A DNA stretch of 64,000 nt from Dehalobacter alkaniphilus (GCA_040500365.1 CP148031.1:62001-126000); one strand, 5' to 3'. Shown: positions 8,378 through 16,582, numbered from the stretch's first letter. The notes: generated from the letters alone by a model not told the origin. Program-made: numbers and translations.

Positions 8378-9130
8378 ATGAATAGTAAAAGATTAACGAT
8401 GATCGCAAGCATTACGCTGATGCTGGTCTTATTGCCTCAAAACGCTTTCGCTATGCACATCATGGAAGGATTTCTGCCGCCGGTCTGGTGTATTTCCTGG
8501 GGTGTCCTAACCATCCCGTTTTTAGCTTACGGCTTATATTCCCTGCGTAAAATAACAAAAGAATCTCCGAAACTAAAATTGCTGTTGGCGATGGCTGGAG
8601 CGTTTGTCTTTGTTTTATCCTCTTTAAAAATACCTTCCGTTACCGGCAGTTGCTCACATCCTACCGGGACAGGGTTAGGTGCAATTTTATTCGGCCCGGC
8701 AATCATGAGTATCCTTGGCATCATCGTTTTATTATTCCAGGCTATTTTGCTCGCCCATGGAGGACTTACCACCCTGGGAGCCAACACGTTTTCAATGGCG
8801 GTTGTGGGTCCGTTTGTAGCCTACGCTGTTTATTTTATTGTGCTAAAAGCCAAAGGATCTCGGTCTCTAGCAGTATTCTTGGCAGCAACACTTGGGGATC
8901 TGGTTACCTATATTATGACATCGATTCAACTGGCGCTTGCTTTTCCTGACCCAACGGGAGGGATTATGTTTTCTGTGGCTAAATTTATGGGTATTTTTGC
9001 CGTTACCCAAATCCCGTTGGCAGTCAGCGAAGGGATACTCACTGTGATCATCTTCAATGCAATTATGAATTACCTTAAAGACGATGAACTCCAATCCTTA
9101 AAAATATTTTCCAAGGAGGCAACACGATGA
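8378..9130 (+). CDS. cbiM: Cobalt ECF transporter substrate-binding component CbiM
   Basis: A 250-residue membrane protein. An N-terminal cleavable signal ends in NAFA and exposes the mature start MHIMEGFLPP, whose N-terminal Met-His-x-Met-Glu-Gly coordinates Co(II) in this family. Several hydrophobic spans follow, including the conserved SSLKIPSVTGSCSHPTGTGLG loop. The ATG at 8378 has AAAGAAAGGTG upstream and gives a proper signal peptide; an ATG at 8333 overlapping cbiJ would add an unneeded lead. It overlaps cbiN by four bases. Confidence 0.94.
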   Translation: MNSKRLTMIASITLMLVLLPQNAFAMHIMEGFLPPVWCISWGVLTIPFLAYGLYSLRKITKESPKLKLLLAMAGAFVFVLSSLKIPSVTGSCSHPTGTGLGAILFGPAIMSILGIIVLLFQAILLAHGGLTTLGANTFSMAVVGPFVAYAVYFIVLKAKGSRSLAVFLAATLGDLVTYIMTSIQLALAFPDPTGGIMFSVAKFMGIFAVTQIPLAVSEGILTVIIFNAIMNYLKDDELQSLKIFSKEATR

Positions 9131-9453
9131 ATAGTTCTAATGACAAACAGGGCAATAAAAACAGAACGGTAACAAATCTTATCTTGATTGTCATCGTTAT
9201 CCTGCTGGCTGTCATACCGCTTGTTGTTGCCAAAAATGCTGAATTCGGCGGAGCAGATGGTCAAGCTGAAGCTGCGATTACCGAGATTAATCCTAACTAC
9301 AATCCCTGGTTCTCTTCAATTTTTGAGCCTCCCAGCGGCGAAATTGAAAGTTTGTTGTTTGCTCTTCAAGCGGCGTTCGGTTCCGGTATTCTCTTTTATG
9401 GACTGGGTTACTTAAGAGGGCGCAGTAAAAAAGAAGAAAAGACAAAACCATGA
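9127..9453 (+). CDS. cbiN: Cobalt ECF transporter accessory protein CbiN
   Basis: A 108-residue protein with two membrane spans (about residues 17-36 and 78-98) joined by an extracytoplasmic loop containing FGGADGQAE and NPWFSSIFEPPSGEIESLLFALQA, the CbiN signature. It helps load cobalt into CbiM. It overlaps both neighbours by four bases (ATGA), so the transport genes are translationally coupled. Confidence 0.93.
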   Translation: MNSSNDKQGNKNRTVTNLILIVIVILLAVIPLVVAKNAEFGGADGQAEAAITEINPNYNPWFSSIFEPPSGEIESLLFALQAAFGSGILFYGLGYLRGRSKKEEKTKP

Positions 9454-10241
9454 TAAATATTGACAAGTATGCCTATGCTTCAAAACTAAATCAAAAAAAT
9501 CCTATGGAAAAAATCACCTTTGCCTTATTGACCTTATGTGTCTGTCTTTGGGCGAATTCCATCCTGCTTTCGCTTGTTGTTTTACTAATCATGACTTGGG
9601 CATCGGTCAGGAAGGGTGGGATACCCCTTCCCTTTTTTCTTAAGTTGATGCTCCTACCGATGTTATTTTTAATCTTAGGGGTGCTCATGATAGCTTTTCA
9701 AATCTCAAATGATCCCCAGCAGTTTGTTCTGTCCGTGCCGGTGTTCGGTACCTTTCTTGGATTTTCCAAAACCGGGATGGAGACAGCTGTACGGCTTTTC
9801 TTTAGGGCCTTGGGAGCGGTATCCTGTTTATACTATTTATCCCTGAATACACCAATGGTTGGTCTCCTATCCGTGTTGCGGAAACTAAAATGTCCTAAAC
9901 TTCTGGTTGAATTGATGAGTTTAATTTACCGGTTTATTTTTATATTGATGGAAACAGCGGAGACGATGTATACGGCTCAAAGTTCCCGCTTAGGCTATTC
10001 CAGCCTGAAAGCTGGGTATCATTCTTTGGGTGCCTTGGCCTCGACTCTTTTTATCCGGGCCTACAAACGTTCGGAGGAGATTTATACAGCGATGGAAGCC
10101 AGGGGATATGATGGGGATATTTCAGTATTGGAAGAAACAGTTCCTTATTCTTGGAAAGGTTTCTTGCCGGCAGTATTGATGAATGCAGTCATGATCGTAT
10201 CCGTATTACTGGCCAGACAGTATTTAGGGGGATTGCTTTGA
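9450..10241 (+). CDS. cbiQ: ECF transporter transmembrane component CbiQ
   Basis: A 263-residue membrane protein of the EcfT/CbiQ family. After several spans it carries the coupling-helix motif region (SSRLGYSSL and AMEARGYDG, the Ala-Arg-Gly motifs) that touches the ATPase. It overlaps cbiN at its start and cbiO at its stop. Confidence 0.92.
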   Translation: MINIDKYAYASKLNQKNPMEKITFALLTLCVCLWANSILLSLVVLLIMTWASVRKGGIPLPFFLKLMLLPMLFLILGVLMIAFQISNDPQQFVLSVPVFGTFLGFSKTGMETAVRLFFRALGAVSCLYYLSLNTPMVGLLSVLRKLKCPKLLVELMSLIYRFIFILMETAETMYTAQSSRLGYSSLKAGYHSLGALASTLFIRAYKRSEEIYTAMEARGYDGDISVLEETVPYSWKGFLPAVLMNAVMIVSVLLARQYLGGLL

Positions 10242-11098
10242 TGAAGGAGTACATCCTGGAAACCCAAGAGTTATCTTATGCGTATGCTGACGGGACCAGA
10301 GCTTTGAATCAAGTGACGCTGGGCATCAAAAGAGGGGAAACCACAGCGGTATTGGGAAGCAACGGAGCCGGAAAATCCACTTTGTTTTTGAACTTTAACG
10401 GGATTTTAAAACCATCCTCGGGACAGGTCTTATTCAAAGAAAAGCCGCTTGATTATTCCCGCAAGGGGTTGCAAGAACTGCGCAGGAGGGTAGGTATTGT
10501 TTTTCAGGATCCTGACAACCAGCTATTCTCCGCCAATGTTTATCAAGACATTTCATTCGGGGCCGTTAACATGAAACTGCCGGATAGGGAAATCCGCCGA
10601 AGGGTAGAAGCCGCGATGGAGCGAACAAGAATTACCCATCTTAAAAATAAAGCGACGCATTCACTTAGTTTCGGCCAGAAAAAAAGGGTGGCTATTGCCG
10701 GGGTACTGGTTATGGAGCCGGAGGTGCTGGTGCTGGATGAACCTACGGCAGGGCTTGATCCGATGGGAGTCAGTGAAATCATGAAGCTCCTTCAGGAAAC
10801 ACAAAAAGAACTTGGTCTATCTGTTGTCATTTCAACCCATGAGATTGATATCGTTCCGCTCTACTGTGATTACACTTATGTCATGGATCAAGGGAAGATC
10901 ATCCTGGAGGGAACCCCTAAAGAGGTCTTTTCAAAGAAGGAAGCCATTCGGAGTGTTCACTTGAGGCTTCCAAGGATTGGACATTTGATGGAAATATTGC
11001 ATGAGAAAGACAATTTTGCCTTGGCGGAAACGGCTATGACCATATCCGGGGCGCGAAAGGTATTGAATGACTGGAAGAATGAAAGAACAACAATATAG
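10241..11098 (+). CDS. cbiO: Cobalt ECF transporter ATPase CbiO
   Basis: A 285-residue ABC ATPase with Walker A (GSNGAGKST), Q-loop (VFQDPDNQLF, typical of ECF ATPases), signature LSFGQKKR, Walker B (VLVLDEPTAGLDP) and the switch His in STHEIDI. It energises CbiMNQ. The ATG at 10241 overlaps the CbiQ stop by one base and gives the standard N-terminus (MKEYILETQELSYAYADG). Longer in-frame readings inside cbiQ are not needed. Confidence 0.94.
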   Translation: MKEYILETQELSYAYADGTRALNQVTLGIKRGETTAVLGSNGAGKSTLFLNFNGILKPSSGQVLFKEKPLDYSRKGLQELRRRVGIVFQDPDNQLFSANVYQDISFGAVNMKLPDREIRRRVEAAMERTRITHLKNKATHSLSFGQKKRVAIAGVLVMEPEVLVLDEPTAGLDPMGVSEIMKLLQETQKELGLSVVISTHEIDIVPLYCDYTYVMDQGKIILEGTPKEVFSKKEAIRSVHLRLPRIGHLMEILHEKDNFALAETAMTISGARKVLNDWKNERTTI

Positions 11099-12155
11099 AA
11101 CAAATATTGTTCCTGTATTGCAGACAATCACAGCCGCTGCTCTTTTCGGGGCAAGTGTCCCGTTAGCCAAGCTGCTGCTGGGGGATATTGCTCCCGTACC
11201 TATGGCCGGTTTCTTATACTTAGGGAGCGGAATTGGAATGTTTCTCTGGCGGGCTTTGCCTAAGACCGATAAGGCCAATTGTCGTGAAGCAAAGATCGTT
11301 AAACAGGATTTGCCATGGCTGATTGGAGCAATCCTGGCCGGAGGAATCGCTGCTCCAATTGTCTTGATGGTTTCTCTGAAGCATACCCCTGCTTCGACAG
11401 CCTCGCTTTTATTAAATTTTGAAGGCGTAGCCACAACCGTCATAGCCGGGGCTGTATTCAAAGAGCATGTCGGCAAGCGTATCTGGGGGGCAGTGCTATT
11501 AATTACCTTGGCCAGCATCTTGCTTTCCTGGAATGCTTCCGGCCAATGGGGTTTTTCTCTTAGTGCCATGGGCGTGCTTGCCGCTTGTGTCTTATGGGGA
11601 ACGGATAACAATTTTACGCGCAATATCTCGGTCAAAGATCCTTATATGATTGTTGCGGTCAAAGGTTTAAGTGCGGGGATGTTTTCCTTAATATTGGCGT
11701 TCGTTATCGGTCAGCCTTTTCCGCATTTGTCCTATGCGATGATCGCTATGCTCTTAGGTTGTTTAAGCTACGGTTTCAGTATTGTCTTCTTTATCCGGGG
11801 GATGAGAGAACTGGGCTCGGCGCGGACAAGCGCTTTGTATGGCATTGCGCCTTTCCTGGGAGCTGCCTTTTCCATTTTTTTGTTCAGGGAGATGCCGGGA
11901 ATCCTGTTCATTGGTTCTTTGCCTGTAATGATATGGGGTGCCGTATTGCTACTTAAAGAAGAACATATTCATTTGCACAGACACATAAAAATAGAACATG
12001 AACATCGGCATTGCCATAACGATTTGCACCATACCCATGTTCATCAAAGTGACACAACATTAAAAGATGGTTATCATTCGCATGTTCACCTACATGAAGA
12101 GACAGGACATTCTCACTTGCATACGCCGAATATTCATCATCGGCACAGTCACTAA
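11067..12155 (+). CDS. DMT (EamA) family transporter with histidine-rich tail
   Basis: A 362-residue protein with about ten predicted membrane spans in two EamA repeats (AALFGASVPLAKLLLG and VLWGTDNNFTRNIS mark the repeat starts). The last 70 residues are cytoplasmic or exposed and contain roughly two dozen His residues in His-x-His patterns. EamA proteins export or exchange small metabolites, while His-rich tails are typical of Ni, Co or Zn handling proteins. It overlaps cbiO by 32 bases and belongs to the riboswitch-controlled cobalt operon, so a role in cobalt or nickel export or buffering is likely but inferred. An alternative start is the ATG at 11079. Confidence 0.82.
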   Translation: MTGRMKEQQYRTNIVPVLQTITAAALFGASVPLAKLLLGDIAPVPMAGFLYLGSGIGMFLWRALPKTDKANCREAKIVKQDLPWLIGAILAGGIAAPIVLMVSLKHTPASTASLLLNFEGVATTVIAGAVFKEHVGKRIWGAVLLITLASILLSWNASGQWGFSLSAMGVLAACVLWGTDNNFTRNISVKDPYMIVAVKGLSAGMFSLILAFVIGQPFPHLSYAMIAMLLGCLSYGFSIVFFIRGMRELGSARTSALYGIAPFLGAAFSIFLFREMPGILFIGSLPVMIWGAVLLLKEEHIHLHRHIKIEHEHRHCHNDLHHTHVHQSDTTLKDGYHSHVHLHEETGHSHLHTPNIHHRHSH

Positions 12156-12214
12156 AAGTTAACGGAAATAAAAAAATGTTAAATGTTCTAAAAAATTGAA
12201 TACTGAAAAAATTC

Positions 12215-12360
12215 AGGTATCAAAATCCGAGGACTTTGGTTGAAAAGGGAAGCAGGCGCAATTCCTGCACGGTCCCGCCGCTGTGATGGGGAAATGTTTC
12301 ATGAATGCCACTGGGTAATTCCGGGAAGGTGTGAAACATTGATGATCCGGAGTCATACTA
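12215..12360 (+). promoter_or_regulatory. Second cobalamin riboswitch
   Basis: This leader has the aptamer landmarks GGGAAGC, a small hairpin (GCAGG/CCTGC), CGGTCCCGCCGCTGTGATGGGG, TGCCACTGGG, CCGGGAAGG and a 3' box-like GATGATCCGGAGTCAT at about 12341-12356. The downstream open frame at 12399 is only a fragment of a cation-efflux gene. The switch therefore appears to have lost its target. Confidence 0.85.
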
Positions 12361-12398
12361 AATTGCGATTAGACTCGCCTTAATATGGAGACTTTGGT

Positions 12399-12602
12399 AT
12401 GATATTATTAAAGGCAAAACAGGCAGACTACGAAAATACATTCGGCTACCATCGATACGGCATACTTTCAGCTATAATTTCACAAAAAAGCGTAACGAGA
12501 CCTTTGGCGTGTTGCTCACATCACAGGTCTTTTATTTTAGGGAGTCTATTCAACATTTTTGCTCTTAGTATAAAAAAATCCTCCCTTTCAGAAGGATTTT
12601 AG
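12399..12602 (+). pseudogene. Remnant of a cation diffusion facilitator (CzcD-like) gene
   Basis: The 67-codon frame begins with a stretch containing YENTFGYHRYGILSAII. This matches the segment of CzcD/CDF efflux proteins where the phrase T-F-G-Y-x-R-x-E-I-L-A-A-L precedes transmembrane helix 3. The N-terminal two helices and the rest of the protein are missing, and after about residue 30 the frame reads into unrelated sequence. A CDF gene behind a cobalamin riboswitch would make sense as a cobalt efflux gene. The frame has no convincing ribosome site. Confidence 0.55.
12575..12600 (-). terminator. Terminator of the minus-strand Xre repressor gene
   Basis: On the minus strand AAAATCCT (12600-12593) pairs with AGGATTTT (12582-12575), followed by a run of T formed by the A tract at 12572-12578. 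It lies just beyond the repressor stop at 12645. Confidence 0.65.
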
Positions 12603-12644
12603 GTTGGCGAGATAGCCAGATCTATATCTATATAGGTTTTGAAC

Positions 12645-12908
12645 TTAGAAATTAGATAGATTGACATCAGATGGAACTAAGCCGTCAAAGAAGTCGGAAA
12701 AATCTGCCTCAAAAATTATCTTCAATGCGACCAATTCACTAACGCGAATATTATAATTATTGCCTTCTATCTTAGCATACGTCACTCTTGATAAATTGCA
12801 GCCCAATAATTGCATGTAAGCAACAACCTGTTCCTGGGTATAGCCGCACTTGTGACGCAGATCTTGAATATTCTTGCCGATATCCATGTCCGGTCTTAGT
12901 TTCTGCAT
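12645..12908 (-). CDS. Xre-family HTH regulator
   Basis: An 87-residue DNA-binding protein. The helix-turn-helix covers about residues 9-65: IGKNIQDLRHKCGYTQEQV, then LSRVTYAKIEGNNYNIRVSEL. The start at 12908 follows AGGAGG closely (GGAGGAAC); an in-frame frame upstream runs across the promoter and is rejected. It is divergent from an unidentified gene, with repeated ATACGGTAC sites between them, so it probably represses itself and that gene. Confidence 0.8.
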   Translation of the reverse strand: MQKLRPDMDIGKNIQDLRHKCGYTQEQVVAYMQLLGCNLSRVTYAKIEGNNYNIRVSELVALKIIFEADFSDFFDGLVPSDVNLSNF

Positions 12909-12935
12909 GGATGTTCCTCCGAAAAAATGTTCTAC

Positions 12936-12999
12936 ATACGGTACTTTTATGTTGAGTTTAGCACGGAATTTTAATATAATTGTACTAAATACGGTACAA
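12936..12999. promoter_or_regulatory. Divergent promoter with repressor operators
   Basis: For the plus-strand gene, TTGAGT at 12952-12957 and TATAAT at 12975-12980 are 17 bases apart. ATACGGTAC occurs twice, at 12936-12944 and 12989-12997. TTGTAC-N8-GTACAA at 12980-12999 is a perfect inverted repeat that touches the -10 element. The Xre protein encoded next door is the natural candidate to bind here. Confidence 0.65.
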
Positions 13000-13018
13000 T
13001 TTGGAGGATGGGGTAAAA

Positions 13019-13369
13019 ATGAAAACAACGGAAGAATTTAGACAGGAAGAAACTAAAAGACTTCTGGAATGGATAAAACAAAATCAAGAAGATTGGAGAC
13101 AAATTTGTGATACCCAAGGAGAAGGACTGGAATTACAAGAGTGTATGAGATTGATAAAAGAGTTAAAAAAGCAATCGTTTTATGAAATCATTTTGGTACT
13201 ATTGACAGCTAACATTTTTCAACGTCATGTGGCAGAAATTACAACTGGAACAATGCTCAATAGGATATTGGAGACATGGGATGAGGATACAATTAGTACG
13301 ATGACAAACTACATAACAAATGCGCTAAGCCTAAAATGTATCGAAAAACAAAGCAATGAAGGGAAATAA
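13019..13369 (+). CDS. Unidentified 116-residue protein
   Basis: I do not recognise this protein. It is mostly charged and predicted helical (KTTEEFRQEETKRLLEWIK, QECMRLIKELKKQ), with one moderately hydrophobic stretch (YEIILVLLTANIF) and no signal peptide. The ATG at 13019 has GGAGGATGGGG upstream and a near-consensus promoter about 40 bases before it. It is divergent from the Xre regulator and probably under its control, as in small accessory or phage-derived gene pairs. Confidence 0.6.
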   Translation: MKTTEEFRQEETKRLLEWIKQNQEDWRQICDTQGEGLELQECMRLIKELKKQSFYEIILVLLTANIFQRHVAEITTGTMLNRILETWDEDTISTMTNYITNALSLKCIEKQSNEGK

Positions 13370-13605
13370 CATAGTATAAACTGCTTGGGAGCAGTGTTTC
13401 CTGAGTTAGCTGGTTTAATTCATCATAATGATAATTATCGTCGCTGCTTATTGGTAACACGAGTCCTGTTGCCATTGACATCATATTTTTAGCACATAAC
13501 GTAAGGCCTATTGATAAAGCGTTGCTCTGCAAATCATATATAAGTCTAATGACATAATCTTGTATTGGTTAAGCAAGATCACTTAGAGTCTGATACGACT
13601 TGTAA

Positions 13606-14127
13606 TCAAAAATTCTTCTTAGTGTATAAAAGGTAAAAAAGTTTATAAAGCTCCAGATCATACAATTCTTTTTGCTTTTCCATAATCGCAAATGCAGTTT
13701 CTGCTTTCATAGCCTTTCGGTAAGGCCTATCACTTGTTAAAGCATCGAAAGTATCTGTAATCCTTATAATTCTTGCTCCTAAAGGGATGGATTGACCTTT
13801 ACGCCCATAAGGGTATCCGGTTCCATCAAAGTTTTCATGATGGTATAAAATATCCTCTGCAACCTTTTCTGGATAGCCTATATTTATAACTTCTTTGAAA
13901 CTTAAAATTGAATGAGTTTCAATATGCCTTCTTTCTTCAGCTGTTAAAATACAAGGCTTATTTAAAATATCTTGGGACAAAAAAGATTTACCTACGTCGT
14001 GAAATAAACAAGACATATAAAAATTGGTTTTATCTTTCTCCGATAAACTTAAAAAATCGACTAAACGTTTACTCATATTTGCAACTCTAATAGCATGTCG
14101 GAGATCCCTTAAATATATTGCTTCCAA
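13606..14127 (-). CDS. HD-GYP domain phosphodiesterase
   Basis: A 173-residue stand-alone HD-GYP protein. It has the HD pair (FHDVGK) and the HHENFDGTGYP motif, the marks of enzymes that hydrolyse cyclic di-GMP. No receiver or sensor domain is attached. The TTG at 14127 is chosen because AAGGAGG stands eight bases before it; a frame extending to 14205 would run through the terminator of the upstream gene. It is the last gene on this strand after the radical SAM and Tad genes. A terminator separates it from them, so its link to pilus control is suggestive only. Confidence 0.85.
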   Translation of the reverse strand: MEAIYLRDLRHAIRVANMSKRLVDFLSLSEKDKTNFYMSCLFHDVGKSFLSQDILNKPCILTAEERRHIETHSILSFKEVINIGYPEKVAEDILYHHENFDGTGYPYGRKGQSIPLGARIIRITDTFDALTSDRPYRKAMKAETAFAIMEKQKELYDLELYKLFYLLYTKKNF

Positions 14128-14180
14128 TATAGTTGCCTCCTTAAAAAAATGAATTTGTTCATGATGCTTGACAAAGTTAA

Positions 14181-14202
14181 ACCCCGGTCTCGTAACCGGG
14201 GT
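14181..14202 (-). terminator. Terminator ending the Tad/radical SAM operon
   Basis: ACCCCGGT at 14202-14195 pairs with ACCGGGGT at 14188-14181 on the minus strand, followed by TTTAACTTT. It lies just after the stop of the first-listed radical SAM gene at 14237. Confidence 0.7.
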
Positions 14203-14236
14203 CAATATAACGTGTTTGAGAAGTAGATACTACATA

Positions 14237-15202
14237 CTAGGCAGATTTGTTCTGAATATTATAACCCAAACATCCGCCCTGGCATTTTCTCTCCTGCCAG
14301 AATCTACACCCCCCACATTCTTTAAAGGCGGGGTTATTAAACCGTTTGCTATCAATTTCACGAATAAAGAATTCTTGAATTTCTGCAACGGTATTGAAAT
14401 CTATAATATTGACGGAAAGATAATCCTCAAAGACAAAACATCGCGCTACACTTAAATCCGGTCTTATATCCATTACTGGCCTACACATTTCTTTATGGAT
14501 GATATCATAACCGGAATAAATAAAATCAACGAGCTGCTCATTTGAAAAGATACACTTTGGAGGATTATTACAATCTATGTGCGGGATAATATTTTTCGCA
14601 TGACACTCATCCAAAAAATCAACCAGCCTGGGTACAAAGCTCTCATAATGCTGAAGCGTACCGGGCTGGCTATTATTTGACGGGACTGTAATGCTATAAC
14701 GAATAGTTCTTAATTTTAGCTTTTTACTTTGATTGATAATATAAGTATAATCAAAATCTGGCTCAAAGATATTAATCCCTAAAGTAACAAGAGGTTCTAA
14801 ATTCCTTCTCTGGTACTCGAAAACAAGGTATTCTACATTCTCAATGGTTTTATTATACAAATGCTCTCCAATAACCTTCGGACCGTTTAAATTAATCAGG
14901 AAAGATACTTTTGGATGGACAATTGAATGGCTCAATTTTTGGTCTAAAACCAAGGCGTTAGTAAACAACTGAATTTTACCGAAGAAAGGATCGGCAATAC
15001 CCTCATTAACCCATTGTTCAAATTTTGGGTGCAGCGTAGGCTCCCCACCGAGCAGACGTAATTCAGCATGGCCGGATCGTTTAAAAAAGTCCAAAATATT
15101 GGCGTAATTCTCATCTGAGATATTAACCTTATTCTTAGGATCACAATTTGCGAAACAATAAGAACATTTTAAGTTGCAATAGTTCGTAAGCATTATATTC
15201 AT
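14237..15202 (-). CDS. Radical SAM protein, short form with C-terminal cysteine cluster
   Basis: A 321-residue radical SAM enzyme. Cys9, Cys13 and Cys16 (CNLKCSYC) bind the SAM-cleaving 4Fe-4S cluster, and LLGGEPTLHP follows as the glycine-rich SAM motif. The C-terminus carries CGGCRFWQERKCQGGC, a SPASM-like auxiliary cluster motif often found in peptide-modifying enzymes. It is 16 bases downstream of a lipoprotein gene and in one run with a second radical SAM enzyme, a U32 protein and an aromatic/Asn repeat protein. A role in modifying that exported protein is inferred. Confidence 0.87.
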   Translation of the reverse strand: MNIMLTNYCNLKCSYCFANCDPKNKVNISDENYANILDFFKRSGHAELRLLGGEPTLHPKFEQWVNEGIADPFFGKIQLFTNALVLDQKLSHSIVHPKVSFLINLNGPKVIGEHLYNKTIENVEYLVFEYQRRNLEPLVTLGINIFEPDFDYTYIINQSKKLKLRTIRYSITVPSNNSQPGTLQHYESFVPRLVDFLDECHAKNIIPHIDCNNPPKCIFSNEQLVDFIYSGYDIIHKEMCRPVMDIRPDLSVARCFVFEDYLSVNIIDFNTVAEIQEFFIREIDSKRFNNPAFKECGGCRFWQERKCQGGCLGYNIQNKSA

Positions 15203-15218
15203 CTAAAAAAATTCTCCT

Positions 15219-15797
15219 TTACTGATACATTAAGTCCGATTTTTCTTCATTTGTAACCAACCATTGCCCATCAAGGCTAACCATATTTACCGTATCAAGG
15301 AATTTCCCGATAATATTTGATCCGTATTGATTATTCGTATAAGTTACAATCGTAAATTCAAATTTTGTTGTTGCCGGTTCTACTTTATTAAGGGCATGAT
15401 TATTCAGAATGATTGTCCCTACTTGGATATAATCCTTATTTTCTATAGTTTTCGTCTTATATTCTTTAAAAGAATTTAAAACGGATCGTTTGAAATTTTC
15501 CTCCATTAGCCCGGATGCGTTTGGAGAATTTTTCTTTGCAATGTCTTGATAATCAACCGTCAGAAATTCATTTAAGAAAGTAATAGCTGCTATATAAGCA
15601 TTATATTCTTCAGAGTGAAGCGTAACATTCTCATCGAGTTTAACCGGCTTATCGTGGCTTAATAATTGAGTAGTAACATTATATGATTCAGCATCTTTAG
15701 ATACTTGATCAGGCGTGTTTTTTGAGCAGCCCACTAGAGAAAATATTAAGGCTAGGCAAACAATAAACATTCCCAGAGATATCATCTTTATTTTCAT
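15219..15797 (-). CDS. Lipoprotein, homologous to the one at 19264
   Basis: A 192-residue lipoprotein: basic start, hydrophobic stretch and lipobox SLVGC at about residue 24. The domain after residue 60 (AYIAAITFLNEFLTVDYQDI, then NFKRSVLNSFKEY, IENKDYIQVG, DGQWLVTNEE) has the pattern of a small alpha-beta cone domain (NTF2-like). It can be aligned by eye with the second lipoprotein of this operon. Function unknown; it sits directly between the repeat protein and a radical SAM gene. The ATG at 15797 has GGGGAA upstream. Confidence 0.7.
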   Translation of the reverse strand: MKIKMISLGMFIVCLALIFSLVGCSKNTPDQVSKDAESYNVTTQLLSHDKPVKLDENVTLHSEEYNAYIAAITFLNEFLTVDYQDIAKKNSPNASGLMEENFKRSVLNSFKEYKTKTIENKDYIQVGTIILNNHALNKVEPATTKFEFTIVTYTNNQYGSNIIGKFLDTVNMVSLDGQWLVTNEEKSDLMYQ

Positions 15798-15810
15798 AAC
15801 ACAATTCCCC

Positions 15811-16581
15811 TTACCTCGTAATAACACTTTGATAGGTCTTAACATTGGTAATAGCCACCGCATTGGCAGCCCCCGTAGAATTCCTGGCTGTAACATTAAA
15901 GGTAATCGGTTGTCTTGGAGTGCCAGCGGGAACATTGAAATATCCAATCCACGTATTCCCCGAAGTATTTGTAAAGGTTATAACAGTTGAATTAAGCGTA
16001 TTTGTAGAGGTAACTTGCGTAGCAGTTCCTGTCGTCGTAGCCGTGACTTGGATTGTTGTACCAGGGAAAGCAACGGCCTGGACGCTGGCAACGACTGAAG
16101 GAGGGGGAACGTAATTATCCCAATTGCCCCAATTGTTCCAGTTATCCCAATTGGAATAATTATAATAATTGCTGTAATTGCTATAATTTGAATAAGCGGT
16201 CCAGTTATAATAAGCTTGATTCCAAGTTTCGGTATGATTTTCCCATTGCGTATGGTTTTCCCAAACACCGGCATTAGAGTAATTGGCGTTCCAATTTACG
16301 TAATTGCCATAAGTATTGTTGTAGACATCGGTATAAGCGCCATAATTTTGATAATTGGTCCATCCGGAGTTAGGCCAGGACCACTGTACCCAAGCGAAAG
16401 CTTTTTCGGGCTGCAAGGAAAACTTAAGGCCCAAAGCCTTGGAGTATTTGCCCTCCTTGGCTTTGGGCCCATCCGGATGATTGTTGTCAAGAACCAGGTC
16501 TTGGGTTATTGAAGCATGCAGGATGCTTAATGAAACAAAGGCAAACAGCAATTTTTTTAATCTGGAAAACGTTCTTGCCAT
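15811..16581 (-). CDS. Exported aromatic-x-Asn repeat protein (possible radical SAM substrate)
   Basis: A 256-residue secreted protein not matching a family I know. Residues 1-27 look like a signal sequence (LKKLLFAFVSLSILHAS). Residues 64-157 are almost entirely Trp, Tyr, Asn, Ser and Gly, with 18 aromatic-x-Asn triplets; nine follow each other without a gap at residues 130-156. Residues 160-256 are Thr/Val-rich and probably form a beta-sandwich that could anchor or dock the protein. The ATG at 16581 with TAGGTG upstream is preferred to a GTG at 16590. The gene lies one base after the U32 gene and is flanked by two radical SAM genes. Aromatic-x-Asn is the acceptor pattern of three-residue cyclophane (triceptide) enzymes. 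Confidence 0.75.
   Translation of the reverse strand: MARTFSRLKKLLFAFVSLSILHASITQDLVLDNNHPDGPKAKEGKYSKALGLKFSLQPEKAFAWVQWSWPNSGWTNYQNYGAYTDVYNNTYGNYVNWNANYSNAGVWENHTQWENHTETWNQAYYNWTAYSNYSNYSNYYNYSNWDNWNNWGNWDNYVPPPSVVASVQAVAFPGTTIQVTATTTGTATQVTSTNTLNSTVITFTNTSGNTWIGYFNVPAGTPRQPITFNVTARNSTGAANAVAITNVKTYQSVITR
16114..16194 (-). repeat. Tandem 9-base coding repeat (aromatic-x-Asn)
   Basis: This segment encodes nine consecutive triplets: three YSN, YYN, YSN, WDN, WNN, WGN and WDN. The DNA shows repeated AATTGC/AATTATA units, so the array can expand or shrink by slippage. Confidence 0.85.
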
Positions 16582-16582
16582 A

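Noticed and set aside
16111..16392. CRISPR-like or non-coding short tandem repeat
   Set aside because: The repeats keep a three-codon frame with synonymous changes within a well-started gene, so they are coding.
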